Source of the DNA: Neurospora crassa OR74A | Taxonomy: Eukaryota; Ascomycota; Sordariomycetes; Sordariales; Sordariaceae | Length of the DNA stretch: 64,000 nucleotides | Direction of reading: 5' to 3' | Assembly: GCF_000182925.2 (NCBI RefSeq) | Contig: NC_026501.1 | Location: 7,853,917 to 7,917,916 of the forward strand | In this document: positions 32,165-42,470 of the stretch, one piece after another | Numbering within the stretch: position 1 is the first letter of the stretch | Layout: every line of letters begins with the position of its first letter | Translations under genes and position numbers: made by a program | The notes under the pieces: generated by a model | What the model saw: the letters and a program-made list of their open reading frames with translations, nothing else | Told to the model about the DNA's origin: nothing | Databases searched by the model: none

Positions 32165-33815
32165 GAAGCAGGGGGGGATTTTTACTTTCTTCTCGTAGAT
32201 GAAGGCCAATATCGTACAGAACGAACTCAAATTCACGCATATAAAAGAATTAGAGTGATTCAGAGGGGAAAAAGAAAGGAAAGAAAAAAAAAAAAACGCA
32301 TAGCGTTGTATCTACATATGTACATGATTTACAACCGCTTGTGACTATGACAAAATAAATGGTATTGTGCCAATCAACGGTGGACAAGGATGCAACCCAA
32401 TGATGCTAGCTACCCTCCTGGTACACAAAGAAAGTACCTATCCAAGGACAGGGAGTTATTGGTGTAACGGGCTCTTTTTCGTCTCTCCAACGGTGAACTG
32501 CTGCTCTCTGTTGCGAATCTGGCTGTGGCTTGTAGAAGCATTTCCACCAGGCTGCAAACTCTCCTCTACCAAGACCTCGAAATAAAGTAGTGTACCTTCC
32601 TTCAAGCTACAGCGGAGCCAAATCAGCGTTTTGTTTCCCAACCGCATTTCATCAGCAGACAATACACAGCTGACACAACCACCCCGGTACTAATCTTAAC
32701 CCCGCCCTCACGAGCCGCCATAACAACAGAAAATGAAAATCCCATCCAGGACCCACGCGCTGGACGCTGGACCTGGACTGGGCGACGACTGGCTGACAAA
32801 CACAAAAATGGACCGGTTAACGTACCCGGAAATCACAGCCCCCCCTCCACCCCTCCTTCTTGCTTTAGCTCCAGGTCCTCCGATATCCCATCTGAGTACC
32901 ACCACACCACAACGGCATACAATACGGCACAGGCACGACACAACCTGCCTGTCATGCTCACCACATGCTTGATGAAGTGTCACTCCTCCCATTGGAGATT
33001 TGCCCACTCTTTAGCGCTTACGGTAGTTGATTGTAGCACTCACTCCTCTGATGGTCGTCCTTTCTTGTATGTGATTCCAGAAAGAATCTTTGTACATCTA
33101 TGCCAGATGGACTTTTGTTTTAGGGGGTGGGTTGTACCGATTGGCGGTCAGCTAGATCGTTAGTTATTGCTTGAGGCTGCCAAGGACCGACTGGATAATC
33201 AAGGTGGATAGGGGAGACGGGAAAGGGCAAGGCAAGCTAGTACGTACATGGTTGTCACTGGACTCGCGTTACATGATCGTCAGACATGACGGTTGTGGCA
33301 TGTTGCCATGCTTACCATACTGTAGGAGAACCAGGTGGTTGGTTTATGCTCATCTTCCAACTTATTCCTTTGCGCAGCAAATTTAAATGAACGGCAAAGC
33401 AGGTGTCGATGACAAAAAGAAGAATCACGAGGTTAGACATACCGCGTGGAACAGTAGTCGTAGAAAGTAACATTGCGCCAGCTAAGCTCCTCGAAAAGAA
33501 CGCTCGTCGCTTTTCTTGAAAGTCTCGCCTCTCTCTCTCCTCCTCTTTCTCAAACTCCCGTGTATAACCCTGTTGCCTCCGACCTTTGCGGAAGAAGAAA
33601 CAGAAAAAAGGAAGAGAAAAAAACAATGCGATATGAATACCCAAACTCCCCTGATGCTGGCCGCCGTCATTAAAACCCCAGAGAAAGCGCAATATTTTCG
33701 TCCAGTTCCGGTTGTAAAGTGGAATGGGGTAAGCACCTCTTCGAGGCCCTTTTCTATATGCCTTCACGGCCTCTCAGATGCAGCCGTAATGCTCATCCTC
33801 ACGATAGTGAGCCAT
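32165..33815. other. Convergent intergenic region
   Basis: About 1.65 kb between the converging lip2 and otubain genes. It contains an A-run at 32283-32297 shortly after lip2. I see no supported gene; open frames at 33312-33767 (-) and 33516-34076 (+) overlap the otubain end or are pyrimidine-rich noise. Confidence 0.55.
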
Positions 33816-36071
33816 CTATACACTCCCTCTCTTCCGCCCGCTCCTTGGTGGTGGATCATACTCGTCATTCTCCGGTTTGTACTCCTCTGGTTGGAAGTTG
33901 GGGTTATTGTAATGCGCAACGTTGAAGTGACTGTTCTTAAATGTCGACGTCTGGAACGTCGGTTCGCGCCACGTGTCGTTCTCAACATACTCGGGCATCT
34001 GGCAGTATTCGCTAAACCTCAACGGATGCGTCTGCTGAGGTGGTGGCGGTGGAGGAGCCGCTGCGGCGATGGGTAGGGGGGTGGCGACTGGCTGGAGTGA
34101 TTCCGTTCCGAAAGGGGCAGACATCCAAGATGGTGTCGGGGCTTGGGTGAACGGCGCAAGCGGCGAGCCAAGCGATGGCCCAAGCCCAACGCCCAGTGCC
34201 CCAAGTGGCGAGGGAGAGGAGCTGAAGCCTGGCAGTGCTGCAAGGAGGTCGTAATCTCCCGCGGCTGTGAACGGCGGAGCGGATGTAATCTCATACTGGG
34301 GGATGGTGGCTCGGAAAACCTGGATGTTCATAGGCGCGGGCGGAGGTGTTGGGTCCACGGGGTAGAGAATGTCATAGTGGTCGGGCCGGTAAAGTAAGCA
34401 GATGACGGGGTCAAGGGGAGATGTCGGCTGGCTGATTGCCTCTTCGGGGAAGCTGTAGGTGTTGACCTCAGAGCCGGGGCTACGGTCCAGATAAGCGACT
34501 CTCAAGACGAAACCAACGGGCTTCAGAAGTATGCTGACCAGTGCCTGCAAGCCCAGTTGGTCGATCTCAATATTGGGTACCTCGATAACACGCTGACAGA
34601 ATTTTTCAACACTTTCATCCGTAGTGATGAAGGCTTCGTGACTGCCGCGATTCTCTTTGAGCCAGGAACTTGCGAGCAGGCGAAGGTGGTAGATGATGGC
34701 GTTGGATTTTTCTGCATCGGTGAAGGCGTGCATAACTTCGCTCATGGCTTCCTCGGGGACATTGAGCTTGTCCGAAATCCTCTTCAGGAGCTCATCTGTT
34801 TCCTCGACAAAATCCACGAATACCATTGGGTCAAAGCCACCGTGGTGCTGGATGTACTCATTAAGGCTTTCTAGACGCTCTCTCTCACCATCCACCTGGG
34901 CCTTGTTGCCGAGCTTGATGAGGGTCTCAAAGTAGCCAAAGCCGATTGCTAGAGAGTACGTTTCGTCAGCACTCAAACTCGCGTTATGGGTACCCCGAGC
35001 TACCACGACTAAGACTCACCTCTCCAGCCGCAGTTGCCATCCCCCAACATTGGACGGTAATGGGAGTATACCGCGGGCAGAGACTGAGACACAATTAACA
35101 CATGCCGCAACTTTTTTTTTTTTTTCGCGGTTCTCCAATAGTCTTGCTCACCCTTGTTTTCTGGACATAGACGGGATCGGCTTTGGCGTATTCTTCCGTG
35201 ATGGCTGTGCTTGGTAATTTGTCGCCAACAGGAAGACCCTATACATGCGTACGATTCCATGTAAGTAACGGCACACATTTGGAGAAACTGGACGAGAGCC
35301 GTATAAGGGCGATGACGGCTGTAGGCGAAAACCAAAGCAGCAATAATTTCTTACATTGAGCTCAGGCTGGTACTCCTGGTACCCTTGGGCTGCGGCCAAG
35401 TCGCTATGATCGTCGCCGATTGCTTCCATTTTAATGTGATGTTGTTGTTGATGAATGGACGACGGTGATTGATAGCGCGGTACTTGAGAATCAAATCGGG
35501 AGTGCTGGTATTGCTGTTGTTGTGGATGTTGATGATGATGATGATGATGATGTTGCTGCTGTGGGGGAAGTTGTGAAATGGAAGCTGGCGAGGAGGGGCT
35601 TGTGCTGCCGCCAACGCTGGGAGAGAGCGAATGCGAGACGTATGAGAGCGGGCTGTGCGACTGTTGGTGTTGATGGTGTTGGCTGTGCCCGCCGTGGCTG
35701 CTGGTGTGATGCGGTGGTAACGAGTGCGGCGACGAGTGATGGGGATGGAACGAGTTGCCCGCGTGGGTTGTGAACAAGGGTCGGGATGCGGGGCCGCTGG
35801 GGACGCTGTTACCGCTGATACTGCCCCTGGGCCCGGCTGGACCTGGACTGAAGATTGCCCCAGTGGTTCCAGGGGCAGCTATTGCTGACCCAACAGCGGC
35901 GGCGCCTGCTGCTGTAGCGGCCGCTTCCGCGCCGCCTCCACGTCCAAGACCACCACCACTACCACCACCTCCACCTATTGATGTCTGTTCGAATGTGTAG
36001 TCGGGAAGTCCGTGTGCATTACCATATCCCGCCGAGAGAGATATGTACGCTGCAGATTCGGGCTGATACAT
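33816..36071 (-). CDS. Otubain-type deubiquitinase with long disordered extensions, four exons
   Basis: OTU-family cysteine protease (peptidase C65) cleaving ubiquitin chains. Exons: 35355-36071, 35152-35238, 35020-35083, 33816-34948 (2001 bases, 666 residues). Junctions restore PELNGLPVGDK, QKTRSLPAVYSHY and NCGWRAIGFGYFE. The catalytic triad is readable: D283 and C286 in LGDGNC, H480 in LLYRPDHYDILYP. The aromatic usually after the Cys (NCFYR/NCLFR) is replaced by GW. The core of about 220 residues is flanked by a 239-residue N-terminal exon rich in Gly, Ser, Pro, His and Gln (poly-His and poly-Gln runs) and a 180-residue Pro/Ala-rich tail ending RSGRKRGSV. The start at 36071 is the first ATG in the open frame. 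Intron 2 contains a 14-T run on the plus strand. Confidence 0.9.
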
Positions 36072-39000
36072 GTCGACTGTTGATCTTCGCCAACCTCGGA
36101 GAAGCTGTTGTATCGTCGCTTGCGCTTGGGGAGGAGATGTCGACAAGACAACAATCGTTCGGAGTTAAGACGTTGAATTGCCTGTGTTCTGTTCTGTATA
36201 ACGGGTGGACTGCCAGATGAGGAAAGATCTTTAGGTGGTATGTATGGTGGACCTCGTTGCTGTTGATGTCGAATTGCTGAGGGCCGAGGGGGTTTGAAGC
36301 GAGTCCACCGCAGCGCGGCTTGTTCGAATGCTTGGCCTTCAATGCACCTCAATGTGGAGAGCAACAATGACAACCCTTGAGTGAATAGGTCTGGAGAAAA
36401 CAGACCAGACAGACGGAGAGGAGGGTTACGTCGGTCAAGTAACGTAAAACAAGAAAGACTCAAGACAGAGAAGGACAGTTGGAGTTCGCAGCGGACAATA
36501 ATCGAAATCACTGCCTCGCCGCAAATCCGAACAAGCAAACGGGGATAGATGCGAGTGCTGTGTGGAGGAGTGGGTGGGAGGGCAGGCCAAGTAAGTTAAA
36601 GAGGTGAAGCGGAGCAAAGGGAGAAGCAGAGGCGAAGAGAAAGGGAAGTCAAGGGGACCGAGGAGCGGGCAGAGGACAGGAGACTCGGAAGTAAAAGTAT
36701 TGTATATCCGGGGCTCGCCGAGACGAGGCCGGGCAAGTTGCAACGGCGCTCTGGGGGGAAAACAAAAGAAGGCAAGTTCCAGCAATGCCCATAAAACGGT
36801 TTTTAGATTAGTACCAACCATACACACCCCCCATTAAACGCTACAGCAACAGCTGGCCGACCTCCCTACGGCCACACAGTACCTATCACCACGGGTGGGG
36901 ACAGGTGGTGCGGTGCCATACCATCCAGGATGGACTACATATGTGCTCATTCCACTGCCCAGACTATAGGGTGCAGTTTATTATTGCTTTCTTTTCCTTA
37001 TTGCTGTGGCTGCCCTATCCGCCGTTGGCCGTTTGGGCCGCTGGCTACTGGTTGTCCGCGTCCCAGTTTTCTTCTCGTCCTCCGCCATCAATCCTCTTCC
37101 ACGCTGTCGTTGCTGGTTGCTTTTGCTTCCCGCAATCCGGGCCATAAGCCCCAAGCCAGCTGTATCAGCCCAAGCGGGCAGCAAGTCGAGATCCGTGGTT
37201 TCGTAATTGCCCAGGCGAGGCATCTCCTCTTCCCACTCTTGTAGTTCTCTCATCTGTGACGGAGGAGAGAGCCTGGTCATGGCTACGATTCGGGTTCAGG
37301 AAAATATGTGCTCCGCAACTTTATGTAGTTGTCCGTACGGAATACCCATGGATCCCGGCTGTACGCAGGGCGAAACTGGTGAGAGGGACCTAGGGAGAAA
37401 GAAAGAAGAAAAAAAAAAGAAAAAGAAAAAACCAAAAAAAAAAAAGGGACCATCCAGTTTCCCGCAAAGCGTCGGAAGTCAACCAACCCTAGACGACCAG
37501 CAAACGCACTGGTCCCCGGAAGCGACGTCTTGGCGGCACCATGGCTCCGTAGTTTTCTGCAACATGACGGGGCCCGGCCGCCGGTGTGCCTTGTGTCTTC
37601 TGGCCTCTTTTCCCAACCGCCACTGTAATTGCCCGTCAACTGCTCAACAGAAGAGAGGAAACAGGCAAACAGTGGGATGGTCGCTACAGTTCTGTGATGA
37701 TTAGAAAAAACAAAAAAGAGGTTGGTGTTGTAGTCTTTAATGAAGCTGGCTCAGCTTTATGATGAAGCGTCTTACATGGAGGTAGTACACTAAGTACCTC
37801 TACATAACTGTAATCTGTACCTGTGGAAGGGCTGATCTTGTCTGATGAGCAACAGCGACCTAGCGCATGTTTTTGTCCCCTGATCCCAGGCGCCAATGCG
37901 GAGGGCCGCTGCGAAACACCGTGGGATCTGGGGAGCTAGGCAGGCTGGCTAGGATGTGTGTAACCACGGACCACAGCATTTGTCTCTGAATCCCGCTTCA
38001 AGTAGTTCTTATCGACACCCCTCTCTAGCTTGTCTCTGTTTCTCTGCACGCCGGGCTGGGCTCAGTCAGCAGAGCAGCTAGGACACTCCAAATGGTGTCG
38101 ACTTGTAATGCCCGGAATCCACTATGTTTGGCTGGAGCCTTCGGAACGTTTACTTGCCGATATCATTGCAAAAACGGGAAGGGCTCTGGAAAAGGGGAAT
38201 GCGGAGCATCATCCTCTCCTGGTGATTGCTATTGGTGTCTTTTACTGCATGTATAACGACCTCTTTTGCACGGTAGCGAACCCTTACCTAGCCTGCCTAG
38301 TGTACTCGAGTCTTGGAGGTGGTGTGCTGGTGTGCTTAACCTGGTTCTGGGCCACATCACGTCGACTGGTCCCCTTCACATTGGATCTGTCTGGCGACTT
38401 GATGATCTGTGCTGTCAAGATGCGTCTTTTCGTCCCCATCCTTGCTGTGTTTAAGGTTGTTTTTTTTTTACTCTTGTGGTCTGGACAATCGCAAGAGGTA
38501 GCAAGATGCCACATCTAGGGCCAGACCCTTCAAGTCCTTCGTGCCAGGTCATTGACAGGATTGTTTGTGCCTCGCACATCCGCGTCTTCGGATGGGAAAA
38601 GCGTACGTGTATCGGCCTGGTACCTCTAGTGTATTGTGCTTTGCCCCTTTGCCAGTCGATCAACCGATTTGATGACCAATACCTGGTGGATGAATATCAG
38701 GTTGCCGGCTTGTCCACGAAACTAGTGTTTCCACGTATTTCCACTAAATGGTTCGTTAGAGCTTTGAATGAGGAGGTGGCACAATTTTACAGGACTGGCA
38801 AGGCATTTCATGAATATAAGAGAGTTTCAGACGGTCCGGTACTTGGAGCCGAACCTCAAGTGACACAACATCGCCGAAACCCAATCTCCCATCACCACGC
38901 ATAAAGTGGCCAACGTGATAGTTGATGGGATCTTGAGCGGATCAATGCGCCTACAGGGCGTAGTAGCTTTGCACAAGGTGGCACAGTCTCCAGAGCCCGT

Positions 39001-39768
39001 AGAAAGGCGCAACGAAGTCCGTTAACCTTTTGATACCCAGCGCCGGTAGTCCAAAAGCATAAGAGGATGTTAAACCGGTCATAGTACGGTCATGTCTGGA
39101 GATCCAGGTCGGCTTGGTTTTTGAGCATCATATTGACCCGGACAGAGAAGGTCGGCCACTTCCTGTGATGCAATTGGTGGGAGGAGTTGGCTTTCACCTC
39201 CAGTTCTGGTAGCGTAGCTTTGCCCATGCCGTTACAGAGAAATCCACGCTCATATGGTGGGAATTCTACCTGTCGACAGTGTCTGTTATGTCAGCTTGAA
39301 ATGTAAGTAAGCTCAGCCCATATTATTCCCAGGACCGACAACACAAAAAATGAGGCCGAGATGTAGTACGAATAAATCTAGATTGCAACCGAAGTTGGTG
39401 GGGTTCCTTGAATACAGTATGGTGTGTGAAGGAGCAGGGGAGAGGGTAAAGGTAGTAAAAAGTTGAAAGTTATTAATGAGGAGGAACGGCTGTGGTCGAT
39501 CCGCTGCTTGGGCTCGTTGTTGGTACCAAGCTCATGGGATCGTTGGATTCAAAGCTATGCAGAGATTCCTTCAAGGGTTCTGAAGAATCGCCATTGCCGA
39601 AGGCGAAACGCACGAAATGTGAGACATTAACGGGTAGCGATGTACCGCTTATCCCCAAGTATTTCCTTCGTACTTTTGGTATTAGATTTTTAGGTTCATC
39701 GGTCGCTTATTCGCAAGCTATGTTGTCATCTTCTCACGGACCATATGTTTGCCGCCTGGAGTGACCAG
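36072..39768. other. Gene-poor region
   Basis: Upstream of the otubain start the sequence to about 36.8 kb is pyrimidine-rich in the gene's orientation, probably leader and promoter. Beyond it I see no gene I can defend. Plus-strand open frames at 38030-38518 and 38476-38904 overlap each other and carry no motif. An A-rich run lies at 37396-37445. Confidence 0.5.
37396..37445. repeat. A-rich low-complexity tract
   Basis: About 50 bases almost entirely A with scattered G and one CC on the plus strand. No flanking duplication was noticed, so I do not call it a retroposed tail. Confidence 0.85.
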
Positions 39769-40275
39769 TCAAATTGACTTGCAACACAGCATGTATGGCG
39801 GTGACCAGCTGAAAACGTGGGGTTGAACAAGAACAAGGATCAAGTTGATGATATGTTTCTCAGATCTCATGCGCAGGACAGCATCACGCCGTGCTTCTTC
39901 TGGCTTGTGAGTGTCTGCGCTAGGGACTGCCGTCGTGGATGAAGGCCAATCCAGGAAAGTGTATATCATATGGCGGCTTACACCTTCTGCCAATGACGGA
40001 CCATCGACCTGTGCCAAGACACTCTCTGCTTGATATGCGGCCGATATCCGCACATCGTGGGACAAGCGTCCAGAGAGGTTGTCACGGTAGCAGCGCTCAA
40101 GGTGCTGCTCAAACAAAGGCGGCAAACCCGGAACACGGCTGAGCACGACGTCGTCAGTCGTTGACTGGGGTCCCACCAGAACACATATCAGGTATGTAAT
40201 GGGGTTGTAGGGTACATATCCGGTGACGATGACACTACTTTGACAGTCTTTTCTGTCGATGGCGGGATTTGGAGC
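39769..40275 (-). CDS. Possible orphan exon or gene fragment
   Basis: Not recognised. An open frame of 168 codons plus stop, with no ATG near its upstream end, runs from a possible acceptor (ATGACAG, exon from 40275) to a stop at 39769. Its product reads like protein, not noise: SSVIVTGYVPYNPITYLICV, LSRVPGLPPLFEQHLERCY, ADTHKPEEARRDAVLRMRSE, then HIINLILVLVQPHVFSW. I found no convincing first exon upstream. It may be one exon of a gene whose other parts I cannot place, or a decayed gene. A separate minus-strand open frame at 39473-39658 could be a downstream exon, but no clean splice joins them. Confidence 0.35.
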   Translation of the reverse strand, partial: APNPAIDRKDCQSSVIVTGYVPYNPITYLICVLVGPQSTTDDVVLSRVPGLPPLFEQHLERCYRDNLSGRLSHDVRISAAYQAESVLAQVDGPSLAEGVSRHMIYTFLDWPSSTTAVPSADTHKPEEARRDAVLRMRSEKHIINLILVLVQPHVFSWSPPYMLCCKSI

Positions 40276-41882
40276 CTGTCATTGACAGTGGTAGCGGAGA
40301 ATTTCTCCAAGTTTTGCAGGTTCAGGGAGAATGTATCAAGCGCAACGCTTCAACAAAGGATGGGATGGGTCATTGTGAAAGAGCGAGCATCTTCCCCAGA
40401 CTCGTATGTTGGATGGCGGCGGAGACGACGTCGCTTGTGGTTAGGTACAGAGGGTGCAGTCGTGGGAATGAAGATGAATGCAAGTGAAAAGAGGCGTGGT
40501 TGCAAACTGCAAACTACAAGTCACATAGAAACCGAATGTGCTTTGTGTACAATATAATATCTTGGTAGCTGGTCATCTCGCACTTGCTGTACGATTATTG
40601 TGGGTTTAACTGTAGCGCTAGCAATATCTCGTTGCGCAAACGCCGCTTCGAACAATCCAACATCTCTATTCCCAACCAAGCTGCAAGTCCGCGCCCAGTT
40701 GTAACATCAACCTCTCCTTTGGTTTGCTGGTGGTCGGCGATATGATTCCTCAGTTCAAACTCCTGTATTCTTTTATAACACAGGACTAGTTGGTTTGTTA
40801 GTTTGGTTCTTCTGACGAGGTGGAACAAGAGGTAGAATAAGGCCAATCCCAGGATTTACAATATTGGCCTCAGGAAGAAAACAATTCGTCCTCGTTCGTA
40901 GACTTTCGCCAATAACCAGGGCTCTCAACGCTATAAAAGTCTCGCTCTTTCCCGCGTATGGGAACCGCTTATTACCGTTCCTACTGTGTAGTGTACTCGC
41001 TCAAAACGGAGATTCTTAGTGGATCATGCTAGGATTATGAGCTGATCCAGTTGGCGAGATCTATGTAGTAGTACTGGCCTCCGCTATCGGAGGGGACACT
41101 GTGCATAGCATCCATCCTGTACATCAAGGTACTAGAGCTACATATGTGAGGTGTGTGATGCAATGGGTAGGTAGACATGTACCTACGTAAAGCGATATGT
41201 CGTTTTCACTCTCCTGACCTGTAGCTTACCGCGTTGGAGTGTTACCTGCCGACTTACCTCTAGCTCCGTCCCCATGGTGAACAAGTGGAATCCCGGGTTT
41301 GTTCGTTAGCTCAGTACCTGCCTCTACTTGGCGGTATGTTTAGATCCCTTCTGGCGATTTCAGCTAATGCCCTAGGGCAAATTGCGCGGATGAACCTGGT
41401 GTGACCCTTTTACTCCTCTGTAAAAGGATGTGGGGTAAGTTCCGCGCTAACTGACAAACCAGCATTGATGTGTACTGGACACGGCCGAGTTGCACAAGAT
41501 TTTGTGCGATGGCAACCTCTCGTTGTCACGTAACACAAAAGCATTGATCGAGTTTCAACACCAAGCTTCCTCAGACATGAAAGACACGGTACACTAGGCT
41601 TGTCCCGTTCCCCGCCACATAGCCTTTCGGCAACATATGCAATGATACTGCTGAGACTTCTACCTACAGCTCACTTATTACACTTTACCGCCATGCTCTC
41701 TGGGAAAGCACCTTTTCTCTGTAGCCTACCTACGCGAGCCATCGACCAGTCAAGCCCGCAATGATATTGATCGGGCTCTTCTCCGTTATGGACTGCTCTG
41801 GTCAACGTTTTCTTATGCTACAGTAGCATCCTGTCCTCTTGGCCAGCTGAGAGGTTGGCTGGCCATGCATGACTATGAAGGC
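40276..41882. other. Intergenic region
   Basis: No supported gene. The sequence has many stops in all frames and TACCTA/TAGGTA words near 41166-41188. Confidence 0.5.
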
Positions 41883-42470
41883 CTAACCGAACGGCTTGCC
41901 GCAGTTATCACTCGTTGGCGCTGAATGAACAGGAACTTTGTGTCCAGTGGTGTTGTCTACAACCACGATGGCTTGCCGAAGAACACCGTTGTCTTGATCC
42001 GAAACGAAGTTGAAGAGGGTCTGGTACGGGTGAGAAATGCGGGTCTTACCATAGTATTGGATTTCCGGAGGACCCTTATCATCGATGTCGATGACAAACA
42101 TCACCGAGGACGCTCCATTTTCGATTCGAGATAACGACGAGAAGGAAACAGCGGCAAGCAACAAAAAGAAAAAGAAGAAAAAAAAGACATCCCAGACGCC
42201 GGGGGAGATCTGCAAGCAGCCCCATTCAACCGCCTGCACCCCGAGGTCACTGGTGATGCGACCAGGCAATTCTTCCCTGACAGATATCCTGTCATGTCCG
42301 TGGGAGAGCGCAGTCAAGGCCAAGGCAGAAGTGGAGGGCAGAATATTGGCCAAACTAGTATTCGCATTCGGTTTGAGTACGCCTTGTGCTGCAGTGCCAG
42401 CAACCGATTCTCCTCGGCTGCAACCTACCTGCAATAGTATGCTGAACTGTGTGTGCCCAAAGGATCGCAT
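41883..42470 (-). CDS. Possible orphan protein of 195 residues
   Basis: Not recognised. An ATG-initiated frame with codon choice close to accepted genes at its 3' end, where the protein reads MFVIDIDDKGPPEIQYYG, SHPYQTLFNFVSDQDNG and AIVVVDNTTGHKVPVHS. The middle has a run of Phe (about 8 of 10 residues) from a T-rich stretch, which looks like an intron pyrimidine tract and not coding. A CAG-GTAGGT sequence near codon 14 could be a donor. So the 3' part may be a true exon and the 5' part may be wrong. A plus-strand frame overlaps it (42085-42606) and is less protein-like. Confidence 0.3.
   Translation of the reverse strand: MRSFGHTQFSILLQVGCSRGESVAGTAAQGVLKPNANTSLANILPSTSALALTALSHGHDRISVREELPGRITSDLGVQAVEWGCLQISPGVWDVFFFFFFFLLLAAVSFSSLSRIENGASSVMFVIDIDDKGPPEIQYYGKTRISHPYQTLFNFVSDQDNGVLRQAIVVVDNTTGHKVPVHSAPTSDNCGKPFG

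Noticed and set aside
38059-38130. tRNA-like D-arm sequence (GGGCTCAGTCAGCAGAGCAG)
   Set aside because: No anticodon stem, T-arm GTTCGA-type box or acceptor pairing follows.
38030-38904. Two overlapping plus-strand frames with hydrophobic stretches
   Set aside because: No start in good context, no splice support and no recognisable motif; mutual overlap in different frames.
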